A stretch of 64,000 bases of DNA from Nephrocerus scutellatus (lineage: Eukaryota > Arthropoda > Insecta > Diptera > Pipunculidae): positions 63,025,016-63,089,015 of the forward strand of contig OX352763.1 in assembly GCA_947095585.1 (NCBI GenBank), written 5' to 3'. Positions 43,400 to 54,556 of this stretch are shown in pieces. Below the pieces are notes generated by a model that saw only the letters and a program-made list of their open reading frames with translations, searched no databases and had not been told where the DNA came from. How positions within the stretch are numbered: position 1 is the stretch's first letter; each line of letters opens with the position of its first letter. The position numbers and the translations under genes are program-made.

Positions 43400-45250
43400 G
43401 ACACGCACGCGAAGATGAATATAAAGAGCTCAGAAGATATGAAAAAACAGTTCACCGGCGAAAGAAAGCAGCCTAGGAGAAGAATCTCGTTCGTGAACTG
43501 GAACAGTACAGGGAGCAAGGACCGCACCAGGCGCGGAAGTTCTACCAAAGAGTCCGCGGTATGAAGCAATATACACCGCGTTGCACATACTGCAAGGACA
43601 AAGAGGGTAATCTGATCGCCAATCTTAAAGGCATCTTAGAGCGATGGGAAGAGCACTTTCATGAGTTGCTAAATGGCCAGCTAACTGAGGAATTGGAGGC
43701 TCCACAAATGACCGAAGATCATACTATGCTGCCGCCACCAAGCATAGTCGAAGTGAGCAGAGCGGTAAATCGGCTCAAAAATAAGAAGGCCCCGGGATCT
43801 GATGGGATCCCAGCGGAACTGATAAAAACAGGAGGCCTTTACACCAAGCAATTCATGAAATAATAGTGCAAGTATGGGAAGAAGAAGTTATGCCAGAAGA
43901 CTGGCGAAGAGGCATCTTGTGCCCCATACATAAGAAGGGAGATATCACAAAATGCAGCAATTATCGCGGTATAACGTTGTTGAGTACCGCGTATAAGATT
44001 TTCTCCTCTATCCTTCAAGACAGGATAGCCCAATACACTAAAGTCATCATTGGTCCATATCAGTGTGGCTTCATCCCAGGCAAATCAACAACTGATCAGA
44101 TTTACACCCTAAGGCAGGTGATGGAAAAATGTCTAGAGTTTCAAAACTCACTTCACCATATTTTTATAGACTTTAAAGCCGCCTATGATAGCATAGCCAG
44201 AGTAGAACTTTATAAAGCCATGAGAGAATTCGGCATCCCAAATAAACTGACACGACTATGTAGGTTGACCATGACCAATGGTATAAGCCAAGTAAAAATA
44301 TCCGGATCACTATCAAGCCCATTCAACATCTATAACGGGCTCCGACAAGGGGAACCTGGCGTTTGAGAAAGGGATCCGTGACTCTGACGTAACGGCGAGA
44401 GGAACAATCCGCTATAAGTCCATTCAGATACTGGCTTACGCAGACGATATTGACATCGTTAGTAGAAACCAAAGAGCTGTACAGGAAGCTTTCATCCAGA
44501 TAGAGCAGGCGGCACGAAATCTGGGGCTGCACATAAATGAGAGCAAAACAAAGTACATGGTGGCCACGTCTGCGAGTAGAAGATCCAACATTGTTCCCTC
44601 AATTCATATAGTGGAGCGCGAATTTGAAGTAGTGTAATCCTTTAACTATCTCGGGTCAACTACAGCAGCCGATAACAGCATGGATCCAGAAATACGCGCA
44701 CGGTTGCTTAAAGCCAACAAAGCCTACTATAGTCTGTCAAGACTCTTTAAATCCAGGAACTTAACCATAAAATCCAAGCTGGTGATATATAAGACAATGG
44801 TCATACCAGTACTTACATATGGATCCGAGACTTGGGTGCTTAGCAAAAAGCATTCTGACCTCTTAGGCGCGTTCGAGAGAAAAGTCTTACGGAGAATTGT
44901 TGGCCCGTATGTGAGGAAGGACGATTCCGGAGACTCTATAATGATGAGATCTACGAGCGTTACCGCGATGTCGACATCGTGAAGAAAATTAAGCTCGGTA
45001 GGCTCCGGTGGGCAGGAGACCTAGCTCGCATGAGCGAAGAGGATCCTGCTCGGAAAGTCCTTTGCGGTAGGATTTATGGAACACGACAGCGAGGCCGGCC
45101 AAGCCTACGCTGGAAGGATGGCGTAGACCAGGACGCCCAGAGTTTAGGGATGCCAAACTGGATGACATCGGCTCGAAATCGGGACCGGTGGAGAGACTTT
45201 TTGCGGGAGGCCAGGACCGGACCCCGGTTGTAGAGCCAAATATGATGATG
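43400..45250 (+). mobile_element. RTE-like LINE, 5' truncated
   Basis: Begins in the linker after the endonuclease and ends in an ATGATGATG repeat tail (45240-45251). The RT type is that of the RTE-like endonuclease-reverse transcriptases abundant in insects (family knowledge). Orientation is opposite to LINE F. Confidence 0.7.
43410..45233 (+). pseudogene. Reverse transcriptase of the RTE-like LINE
   Basis: Visible in order are KAPGSDGIPAELIK, a frameshift at about 43830, WRRGILCPIHKKGD, YRGITLLSTAYKI, GFIPGKSTTDQI, FIDFKAAYDS, and GLRQG followed by a deletion of about eight codons. LAYADDIDIV, an in-frame TAA at 44636-44638, YLGS, LTYGSETW and a C-terminal RLRWAGDLARM block complete it. 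The catalytic YADD is kept, but the RQG motif region is damaged. Confidence 0.8.
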
Positions 45251-45825
45251 ATGAAATGACAAATTTCAAATTTTCTAGAAATTGACGTAAGCTTCTGCTG
45301 TCTAGTCGGAGTCGACGCGCACCCTTAAAAAGAGCTAATTATTGAGCTTTATTTTGCTGAATACTTGGCGGTATAGAAGAGCTTAGCAAACTGTAATTTT
45401 GCAGCACTTTTAACACTGCAGGACTTTTAGCCTGCGAATATCAATATTTTCCCCTTGTGTATAAATTAATAATTTTTTAAAATTTAAAAATTTAAAAAAT
45501 GATTCTCGAAATTGACTACAATTTCTGCTATTTAGTCAAACAGAAGGAAGCATTAGCGAACACAGCTAAGCGAGTATATCACAGGTAGTCAACAAATTTC
45601 AAGATCAGCTACAGAAGTGTGACTGAGAAAAGGAGATGTCATCAGCGAAAAAAAAAAATTAATTCGAAATCAACGCACACACTTAAAAACAGCTTATTTT
45701 GCTATATTTTGCCAAAAGCTTGGCGGAAAAGAAGATCTCCGCAAAACTGTAGTTTGCAGCACTTTTAACACTGCAGCTGAATAATAAAAAAAAACTAATA
45801 AAATTTATTGTTTTTGCTTTTTTTT
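45251..45825. repeat. Unidentified sequence with a diverged ~110-bp duplication
   Basis: A segment around CTTGGCGG and GCAGCACTTTTAACACTGCAG occurs at about 45310-45420 and 45665-45775. No gene or known element recognised. Confidence 0.5.
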
Positions 45826-46215
45826 TTGATTTTCATTCAAATCGCTTGAGAAATAGCTTTGCTCCCGAAATTCCAGATCATAATGATCATATTCCAGAAT
45901 TTCCATAGGAACAATTCTTATAGTCGCAACTTCCATTTCCAAAACTCCAGACCCTATTGGCCAGATCCCAGAATTTCCATACGAACAAATTTTATAGTCT
46001 CATATTAGTCCTACATTCTGAGTTTCATACGAATCGCTCAAGAAATGTCTTGGTTTCCAAAACTCCAGACCATATTGGCCAGATCCCAGAATTTCCATAG
46101 GAACAAATCTTATAGTCGCATATTTGTCCTACATTCCGAGTTTCATACGAATCGCTTAAGAAATGGCTTGGTTTCCAAAAATTCCAGACGCTATTGGCAA
46201 GATCCCAGAATATCT
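45826..46215. repeat. ~118-bp satellite-like tandem repeat, array 1
   Basis: About three and a half monomers share GATCCCAGAATTTCCATA, TTATAGTCGCATATT, CATACGAATCGCT and AGAAATGGCTTGGTT. The same monomer forms array 2 at 49683-50036. Confidence 0.8.
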
Positions 46216-46693
46216 ATAGAAGCTGTGGCCGTAGTAATATATGTATTTGTATATATATAGTTATATTTGTAGTTATATACTTATGGTATAAAAAGTTTAA
46301 GAGCAATCAGTTAAAGGGTTTGAGAGTATACGTACATACGTACACAAAGTTTCACTTTCATACCTATATGTAGGTATTGAAAAAAATCATGCATCTATTG
46401 ATATGCTATAGCCTAGTACCCACACTTCTTACGAAAATCCAACCAGGAAGCGCTAAAAGAAGACGACCAACAAAAACTTATGAGTGTCACAACGCCAAAA
46501 CAAGCATGGTCGCGCCGAGCTTCTATGTTGTCTGAAACGCCATTAACAAAAAAAAAAACAGTGCGTGTAAGCTTTACGCGCGATATAAGTGAAACTTCAT
46601 TGATGTTGTAGGGCAAAAAAATCCTCAAGAGAGCTATAAAAGTCAAACAAAAGACCCCCAAAAGGCCAAAGACGCTCAAAAAACTCTTCAAAC
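46216..46693. other. Unannotated AT-rich sequence
   Basis: It lies between the satellite array and the LINE fragment. I see no coding or repeat feature in it. Confidence 0.4.
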
Positions 46694-46850
46694 TTTTCTA
46701 ACTGTGTTACCAGACTGGGTATAAAAATAAATGGTGATCTTTCTTGCTCTAACCATATTAACTTTATTGTCGGTCGCATATATGGTATATTACGCAAGTT
46801 ATGGCTAACTAGTGGATTGTACACATTTGGAAACTATACGCATGCAATGC
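46694..46850 (+). pseudogene. Displaced RT C-terminal fragment
   Basis: About 150 bp nearly identical to 48806-48958, encoding GIKIN(V/G)DLSCSNHINFIVG-type sequence. It lies upstream of the endonuclease instead of downstream of RT. Confidence 0.75.
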
Positions 46851-46967
46851 ATGCATGGCTTGGTTCCTATTTGTCTACTCCACTTTCATCTCTTATTGCA
46901 AATTACAGTGATGTAGATATTCCTTTTCGGCGTGCTCGCGTATTTATTTCATTTACTCTTATTCGTT

Positions 46968-47760
46968 ATGTGCGGTAGCGGGATGTCTGCTTTTGGCACT
47001 AACGAGTCAGCCAGAGTGATGTTGTCAATACTATGTAATGCACAAAGGGGCTTCAAACTGTGTCATTTGAATACACGTAGCTTAAACCAAATAAAAATGT
47101 ATTACTTAAGTTACATAATTGATAAGTCTAGTGTTGATGTCTTATGTGTAAGTGAAACGCTTTTCAAGCCACATATCAACGATAGTTCCTATAACATTAA
47201 TAATTTCAAATTACACAGATATGACCGTGTAACAAATACTTTTGGTGGTGGGGTTGCTAATTACTTTAGGACGGGACTTAGGTGCGCTGTTTTGGAAAAT
47301 TCGGTTCGCTGTGGGGTTGAATTCATAATTGCTGAAACTTCTGATAATCATGTTAAATGTCTGGTGGCATGCGTCTACAACCCCAATCGCACTTGTTCTC
47401 TCGAACCTTTTTTTACCTCAATATCTTCTTTTTCAGCTCGTTACACTAATATTATTGTTTGTGGAGATTTCAACACAGACTTCCAAAAAAATGATTGTTA
47501 CGCTTGTCAGACTATTGATTATGTCTCTGCATGTGGATTATCTGTCATTAACTCTTTTCCTACTCGGTATGCCCCTAATGCAACTCCTAGCTTATTAGAC
47601 CTGGTAGTGGTAGGACGGGTCAGAGTCCTTAGTCTTACTTCAAGATCAAGTTAGTATTGAATCAATATCTGATCACGATTTAATATTCTGCACCTTCAAC
47701 TTCAATTTTTCCCTTAACTCTGAACCCCTCTCCTTTTCCTATCGTGATTTTAACAGTCCA
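46968..47760 (+). pseudogene. AP endonuclease of CR1/jockey-like LINE
   Basis: First ATGs are at 46968 and 46983. Motifs: LCHLNTRSLNQIK, CVSETLF, VCGDFNTDF, and SISDHDLIF after a frameshift at about 47614. All catalytic positions can be seen, but the frame is broken before the last motif. Confidence 0.75.
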
Positions 47761-48039
47761 TCTTCCATCTCTCTTGGCAGAAACTTTTAAACTTCCTTGG
47801 AGTTATTGTTGGAGTATTGCAGAGGCGGACAATAAAATTATTTATTTCAATACCTTGATTTCTTATCTGTTTGAAAAGTACGTTCCTCCTAAGTCCGTTG
47901 GGGTGAGCAACGTTAAAAGACCGTGGTTCACTTCCACTGTTTTGCATTCTATCCAACTGCGTCGCAAAAAATATCTTGGTTGGAGGCAGTTTCCGTCCGA
48001 ATACAGTTGCAAAAGTTCCATTTGACTGTCAACTTTACC

Positions 48040-49388
48040 TAACTGAGCTGAATAACCATTTTCTCACATCTGCATCACCTATCTCTCTCCCATTGACTCC
48101 AGTGGCGTATCATAATGTGTGTCCCTCGACTTTTGAATTTTCCACTTTTTCTGAGGTAGACGTGGCGAGTAGCATTATGTCATTACATTCTAACTCACAG
48201 ACGATGGTATATCCGTCAAATTTTTGAAATTGATTATTCCAGTGATCCTTGGTCCCCTGTCACATATTTTTAACTTTTGCATTACTTCTTCATGATATCC
48301 TAATACTTGGAAACTTGATAAAATAATTCCAGTAGCTAAAATAGCTAATGCCTCTATTTCAACCGACTTCCAACCAATAAGTATACTGTCGTGCGTATCA
48401 AAAATTTTTGAAAAACTAATTACAAAGCAGATCACATTCTATATTAGTGCCCACAACCTTTTGTCTTCATTGCAATCCGGTTTCCGCCCTCAGCATAGTT
48501 GCAAAACAGCAATGGTAAAAGTGATGGATGACATTCGAAACTCGTTTGACGATTATCATATTACTTTACTTAAAAACTGTAACTTTCACCTTTATGCTGA
48601 TGATGTTTAAATTTACATTTCGAGGCCAATAGGCCTTATTGAAGTTCTCGTTTGTCATTTAAATGAGGATTTGGCCGCCATTTCCTTATGGTCTTCCACC
48701 TTTGGTTTGAAATTAAGCCCTATAAAGTCGCAGATTATTGCAATTTCACATGAAAATTACGATGTTTCCCACTTTCCCCTATTTACCTGGCGGACAACCG
48801 GCTAACTTTTTCTAACTGTGTTACCAGACTGGGGATAAAAATAAATGTTGATCTTTCTTGCTCTAACCATATTAACTTTATTGTCGGTGGCATATATGGT
48901 ATATTACGCAAGTTATGGCTAACTAGTGGATTGTATACATTTGGAAACTAGACGCATGCTGGTGAAATCCTTAATTCTACCTAAAATTCTCTTTAAGATG
49001 TAATATATAGCAAACTTGACTCCCACGCGGAACATAAGCTGTTGGTGGCCTGTAATGACACGATTCGACACGTGTATAAACTTCGTAGATAAGATCACAC
49101 CTCAGCCCTGTTCAATAACGTTTTCGGTTGACCTGTAATGCGGCTTCTGGATGTCAGAAACTGTAGCTTCCTACATAATATCATTGTAGCACGTACCCCG
49201 GCGTACTTATACAATAAACTGCGATTGACCAGATTCTCCGTGAATAGCACTCTTATTATACCGAAATATAATTTTCTTAATTCCTCACGGCACTTCCTCG
49301 TTCTTGGCACCCGACTGTGGAACTCATTGCCGCCTCGTGCTTCCGGAGGGCTATCTACGATCATTATAATTTGCATTAATTCCCCCAT
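48040..49388 (+). pseudogene. Deleted RT and C-terminal domain of CR1/jockey-like LINE
   Basis: RT remnants include SKIFEKL and QSGFRPQHSCKTA (48390-48510) followed by a jump directly to LYADDV (48594), which removes the central RT. The thumb copy at 48806-48958 and a C-terminal domain with RTPAYLYNKLRLTRF and LGTRLWNSLPP (49190-49340) follow. Confidence 0.7.
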
Positions 49389-49682
49389 GAACCCTGCTTG
49401 CTATTACTCCATCCTTTATTTTCCTTCTTTTTACTTTTGTTCCTATACTTTCTTTAAGTTTTTTTTTCAACCTTTACATTTTTCTACGAGTATTATTATT
49501 TTAAGTTTGTTATGCTTATATCACAGTTTTATACTTGCATTTGTTAGCTAAAAAAATTGTTTACACTATAAGACTCAGTCTTTTGTACTTTTTTTAAGAT
49601 GATAAATAAATGCATTGAAATGAAATGAAAAGTAAAACTTTTTTGACGTTGTAGCCGATATTACGATTAAAGATGAAATGAT

Positions 49683-50036
49683 ATGAACATGAGAAATGGC
49701 CTAGTTCCAAAAAATTCCAGACCCTATTGGCCAGATCCCAGAATTTCCATAGGACCAAGTCTTATAGTCCGATCTAAGTCCTATATTCCGAGTTTCATAC
49801 GAATCGCTTGAAAAATGGCTTAGTTCCCAAAACTCCAAATGCTATTAGTCAGATCCCATACAAATCACATCTTATAGTCGCATAATAGTCCTACATTCCC
49901 AGTTTCATGCGAATTGCTTGAGAAATGGCTTGGTTCCGAAAACTCCAGACCAGATCCCAGAATTTCCATAGGAACAAATCTTATAGTCGCATATTAGTCC
50001 TACATTCCGAGTTTAATACGAACCGCTTTAGAAATT
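49683..50036. repeat. ~118-bp satellite-like tandem repeat, array 2
   Basis: Three monomers related to those at 45826-46215, with the same GATCCCAGAATTTCCATAGG and ACGAATCGCTTGA blocks. The array ends where LINE J begins. Confidence 0.8.
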
Positions 50037-50247
50037 CGTTTGACGTATCGACATACAATGAAGAGTTCTCAGGTTTTCTAAAGAATGAAAAATCGAAGAA
50101 TCTTATTATTGTTGGGGATTTTAATATCAACAATTTAGAAAATAGTGAAACTGTTTCCAATTACTTGGCTTTGCTAGCATCGAATGGCCTAGCATGCTTT
50201 ATCAATGAGCCTACTAGAGCTGCATCTGGTAGATGTTTAGATCACAT
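50036..50247 (+). pseudogene. LINE J endonuclease fragment, upstream of element K
   Basis: LIIVGDFNINNLEN, NGLACFINEPTRA and GRCLDHI are the D-x-N and following blocks of a jockey/CR1-type AP endonuclease. The frame is cut by the LTR of element K at 50248. It resumes at 61634 after the ACAT duplication. Confidence 0.75.
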
Positions 50248-50400
50248 TGTGAAGAACAAAATTCTTGTGGCCGAATTTTGTTCACACAAAACATGCCACA
50301 TCCTTTTTTTCCAAATTCGGGTGCACCCAGTACCTACGCAGTGCAGCCAACAAATGCATATAAAAGCAAAATAGCTGAAACAACATCACGCCACCGGATT

Positions 50401-50457
50401 GACCAATCAGAGCGCAGCACGCTATTTAGAATTTTGCCATGCAAAATGGTATAAAAG
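50401..50457 (+). promoter_or_regulatory. LTR 1 promoter: CCAAT and TATAAAAG
   Basis: GACCAATCAG at 50401 and TATAAAAG at 50450-50457 are spaced as in a pol II core promoter. Transcription would start about 25-30 nt on, near 50485. Confidence 0.65.
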
Positions 50458-50537
50458 GGCGAGCATGCAGGCGCTCGCTCTCTTAGTTCCCTTAGTCGCT
50501 TTCTTTAGTTGGCATTGCGCTGACCGGATCACGCCTC

Positions 50538-50544
50538 GGTAAGT
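50538..50544 (+). other. Splice-donor-like site in LTR 1
   Basis: CTCG followed by GTAAGTG (GT at 50539-50540) fits the donor consensus. It lies downstream of the predicted start and directly before the minisatellite. The same site is at 56146 and 59626. Use is not shown. Confidence 0.4.
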
Positions 50545-50587
50545 GCTTGAAATTCAATATATATACAACTTTGGTTCGCGTAACGCT

Positions 50588-52790
50588 GTCGACGTCGCCT
50601 GCACATCGCTGCCAACGTCGTCCATTCGCAGTCGCCGTAACTCTGCCGTCGTACAACGTAATCCACTGTGTGGTGTCCCTTCAGGTTTTACGCTAGTACA
50701 GCTCAGCATATCGCTGCCAACGTCGCATTCGCCTAACTCTGCCGTCGTACAACGTAATTCACTGTGTGGTGTCCCTTCAGGTTTTACGCTAGTACAACTC
50801 AGCATATCGCTGTCAACGTCGCCCTGCACATCGCTGCCAACGTCGTCCATTCGCAGTCGCCGTAACTCTGCCGTCGTACAACGTAATTCACTGTGTGGTG
50901 TCCCTTCAGGTTTTACGCTAGTACAGCTCAGCATATCGCTGCCAACGTCGCACTCGCCTAACTCTGCCGTCGTACAACGTAATTCACTGTGTGGTGTCCC
51001 TTCAGGTTTTACGCTAGTACAGCTCAGCATATCGCTGCCAACGTCGCATTCGCCTAACTCTGCCTTCGTACAACGTAATTCACTGTGTGGTGTCCCTTCA
51101 GGTTTTACGCTAGTACAGCTCAGCATATCGCTGCCAACGTCGCACTCGCCTAACTCTGCCGTCGTACAACGTAATTCACTGTGTGGTGTCCCTTCAGATT
51201 TTACGCTAGTACAACTCAGCATATCGCTGTCGACGTCGCCCTGCACATCGCTGCCAACGTCGTCCATTCGCAGTCGCCGTAACTCTGCCGTCGTACAACG
51301 TAATTCACTGTGTGGTGTCCCTTCAGGTTTTACGCTAGTACAGCTCAGCATATCGCTGCCAACGTCGCACTCGCCTAACTCTGCCGTCGTACAACGTAAT
51401 CCATTGTGTGGTGTCCCTTCAGGTTTTACGCTAGTACAGCTCAGCATATCGCTGCCAACGTCGCATTCGCCTAACTCTGCCGTCGTACAACGTAATCCAT
51501 TGTGTGGTGTCCCTTCAGGTTTTACGCTAGTACAGCTCAGCATATCGCTGCCAACGTCGCATTCGCCTAACTCTGCCGTCGTACAACGTAATTCACTGTG
51601 TGGTGTCCCTTCAGGTTTTACGCTAGTACAGCTCAGCATATCGCTGCCAACGTCGCACTCGCCTAACTCTGCCGTCGTACAACGTAATTCACTGTGTGGT
51701 GTCCCTTCAGGTTTTACGATAGTACAGCTCAGCATATCGCTGCCAACGTCGCATTCGCCTAACTCTGCCGTCGTACAACGTAATTCACTGTGTGGTGTCC
51801 CTTCAGGTTTTACGCTAGTACAACTCAGCATATCGCTGTCAACGTCGCCCTGCACATCGCTGCCAACGTCGTCCATTCGCAGTCGCCGTAACTCTGCCGT
51901 CGTACAACGTAATTCACTGTGTGGTGTCCCTTCAGGTTTTACGCTAGTACAGCTCAGCATATCGCTGCCAACGTCGCACTCGCCTAACTCTGCCGTCGTA
52001 CAACGTAATTCACTGTGTGGTGTCCCTTCAGGTTTTACGCTAGTACAGCTCAGCATATCGCTGCCAACGTCGCATTCGCCTAACTCTGCCTTCGTACAAC
52101 GTAATTCACTGTGTGGTGTCCCTTCAGGTTTTACGCTAGTACAGCTCAGCATATCGCTGCCAACGTCGCACTCGCCTAACTCTGCCGTGGTACAACGTAA
52201 TTCACTGTGTGGTGTCCCTTCAGATTTTACGCTAGTACAACTCAGCATATCGCTGTCGACGTCGCCCTGCACATCGCTGCCAACGTCGTCCATTCGCAGT
52301 CGCCGTAACTCTGCCGTCGTACAACGTAATTCACTGTGTGGTGTCCCTTCAGGTTTTACGCTAGTACAGCTCAGCATATCGCTGCCAACGTCGCACTCGC
52401 CCAACTCTGCCGTCGTACAACGTAATTCACTGTGTGGTGTCCCTTCAGGTTTTACGCTAGTACAGCTCAGCATATCGTTGCCAACGTCGCATTCGCCTAA
52501 CTCTGCCGTCGTACAACGTAATTCACTGTGTGGTGTCCCTTCAGGTTTTACGCTAGTACAGCTCAGCATATCGCTGCCAACGTCGCACTCGCCTAACTCT
52601 GCCGTCGTACAACGTAATTCACTGTGTGGTGTCCCTTCAGGTTTTACGCTAGTACAGCTCAGCATATCGCTGCCAACGTCGCATCCGCCTAACTCTGCCG
52701 TCGTACAACGTAATTCACTGTGTGGTGTCCCTTCAGGTTTTACGCTAGTACAGCTTAGAATATCGCTGCCGACGTCGTTCACCGCGTTTG
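50588..52790 (+). repeat. Minisatellite of 96/129-bp units in LTR 1 (21 copies)
   Basis: Seventeen short (96 bp) and four long (129 bp) units, counted by the CACTGTGTGGTGTCCCTTCA block. Long units carry an extra CCTGCACATCGCTGCCAACG segment. The order AVV, AFV, AVV, D-variant long unit (units 3-6) recurs as units 13-16, so blocks of several units were duplicated. Both strands stay open in one frame because both lengths are multiples of three. Confidence 0.9.
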
Positions 52791-52794
52791 CCAC

Positions 52795-53660
52795 AACCCT
52801 CGCCGCTCAAGCATCGCTCAGGAATCTCACTTGTCTCAGGCGCACGCCCACAAGTCGCTCAGGATTGTCGCTCAGGATTGTCGCTCGCCTCGAACTACGC
52901 TCACACATCGTTTACGCATCGCTCAGTATTTTTGCTTGTCTAAGGTTTACGCCCACAAGTCGCAGGATTGACGCTCGTCTCAAACTCACGCTCACGCATC
53001 GCTCAGGATTCTTACTTTGCCTCAGGCTTACGCCCACAAGTCGCTCAGGATTGACGCTCGTCTCAAGCTTACGATAACTCATTGCTCAGGATTTTTACTT
53101 GTCTCAGGCTTATGCCCACAAGTCGCTCAGGATTGACGCTCGTCTCAAGCTTACGATAACGCATTGCTCGGGATTTGTACTTGTCTCAGGCTTACGCCCA
53201 CAATTCGCTCAGGATTGACGCTCGTTTCAAGCTTACGATCACGCATCGCTCAGGATTCTTACTTTGTCTCAGGCTTACGCCCACAAGTCGCTCAGGATTG
53301 ACGCTCGTCTCAAGCTTACGATAACGCATTGCTCAGGATTTGTACTTGTCTCAGGCTTACGCCCACAAGTCGCTCAGGATTAACGCTCGTCTCAAGCTTA
53401 CGATCACGCATCGCTCAGGATTCTTACTTGTCTCAGGCACACGCCCACAAGTCTCTCAGGACTCACGATCGTCAGGCGCACGCCCACGAATCGCACAGGA
53501 GTCACAACTATCTCAGGCTAACGCATCACTCAGGAATCTCACTTGTCTCAGGCGCACGCCCACAAGTCGCTCATGATTGACGCTCGACTCGTACTACGCT
53601 CACGCATCGCTCAGGACTTACGCTCGCCTAAGGCTAGCACATCGCTCGGGACCTACGCTC
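52795..53660 (+). repeat. Second repeat zone (~41/82-bp) in LTR 1
   Basis: Repeats of CGCTCAGGATTGACGCTCGT and CTTGTCTCAGGCTTACGCCC alternate. ACTTGT and ACAAGT around the second motif are complementary, so each 82-bp unit can form a small hairpin. Confidence 0.8.
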
Positions 53661-53840
53661 GTCTGAGACTAGCGCATCGCCCTGAATTTATGCTGTCGAC
53701 TTAAATTATAAGTGATAAGAAAAGAAAAATAAAGAAACACAATTTGAAGAGTCACCAAAGATAAATTTTATTGTAACGACCCCTTTCTCTGAACCCTGGT
53801 CACGCTGAGTTTACCCCGGCTGGGAAAACTCCGTTACAAT

Positions 53841-53858
53841 TGGCGCCCGAGCAGGGAC
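53841..53858 (+). other. Primer-binding site, unit 1 of element K
   Basis: TGGCGCCCGAGCAGGGAC, two bases after the LTR. Lysine tRNA type, identical to the site of element C at 26561-26578. Confidence 0.85.
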
Positions 53859-53937
53859 TCTTCAATAACGTAAAACTAAAGGAAAGAAAATTAACCTATG
53901 ACTGTTGAGCAATAGAAATTTATAAGAGACTAGCTGG

Positions 53938-54556
53938 GTGTACACGCTCTCGAAAGAAGAGCTACAAACAACCTACATCGCTGGTCGAGACGTCACATCA
54001 GACGACGAGGTCCGTCTCTGCGAACTGGAAGCGAAACACAGACGCGGCACATCACCGTCACCACCAGTGTTCCTGACACCAGAGGACTCGCAGAAGGAAG
54101 CGAAGACCGCAATGGCCCACGCAACGTCCCCAGCACCACAAGACTGCCATCTCAGGGAAACAAAGACCACGACAACCAATGCTACTACTTGGACACCGCA
54201 TGGGGCAACATCGGCACATGGCACAAAGGAAATCAATGTAGCAAGTAACACAAGTTCCTGGGAACCACAGGTCGCAATGCCACCCCACCAAGCGAAGGAG
54301 ACATTCGTGGCATCATATTATAAAAAACAACCAGCGGTGAACGAACTGGCAGTCATTCAAGGAAGACTTCCTGCATTTCTTCCTCCCGGCGAGGTACTTA
54401 GAACAGCTGGATGACGAAATCCGTCGACGACAGCAAAGACCCGGAGAGAGTTTTAAGGATTTCGTCATTATCATGCAAAACCTCACGCGGCATGCCGGAT
54501 ACTCGAGGGCACAACAGTTGGAGCGGATATTCCGAAACTGTCGCTAGGAATACCAA
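53938..54556 (+). pseudogene. gag: gag N-terminal half, unit 1 of element K (deleted)
   Basis: Compared with unit 2, the first 16 nt including the ATG, most of the SAP-like region and about 180 bp of capsid start are deleted, and CAG is changed to TAG at 54545-54547. The remaining pieces match GRDVTSDDEVRLCELEAKHRR and FLPPGE/FLPARYL regions. Not translatable as Gag. Confidence 0.8.

Larger units (their letters stand above)
39968..43400 (-). mobile_element. LINE F, 5' part (LOA/I-like)
   Basis: It contains 5' UTR sequence (beyond the SINE, 43279 to about 43400; this boundary is uncertain), ORF1, ORF2 endonuclease and RT. Together with 30690-32223 it forms one element split by element G. Confidence 0.7.
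46694..49630 (+). mobile_element. CR1/jockey-like LINE, rearranged
   Basis: An RT C-terminal fragment (46694-46850) is a second copy of 48806-48958 and precedes the endonuclease. The main copy holds endonuclease, a deleted RT and the C-terminal domain, and ends in a GAAATGAAATG tail. Confidence 0.7.
50248..53838 (+). repeat. LTR 1 of element K (3591 bp)
   Basis: It begins TGTGAAGAAC and ends CTCCGTTACA two bases before the primer site. It contains a perfect 11-bp inverted repeat near the start, CCAAT and TATA boxes, a splice-donor-like site, a 21-copy minisatellite, a second ~41-bp repeat zone and AATAAA (about 53735). Confidence 0.85.

Noticed and set aside
50543..53077. Secreted or structural repeat protein of 844 residues
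   Set aside because: No ATG at the start, no Met within the repeats, lies wholly in an LTR, and openness follows from 96- and 129-bp units being multiples of three.
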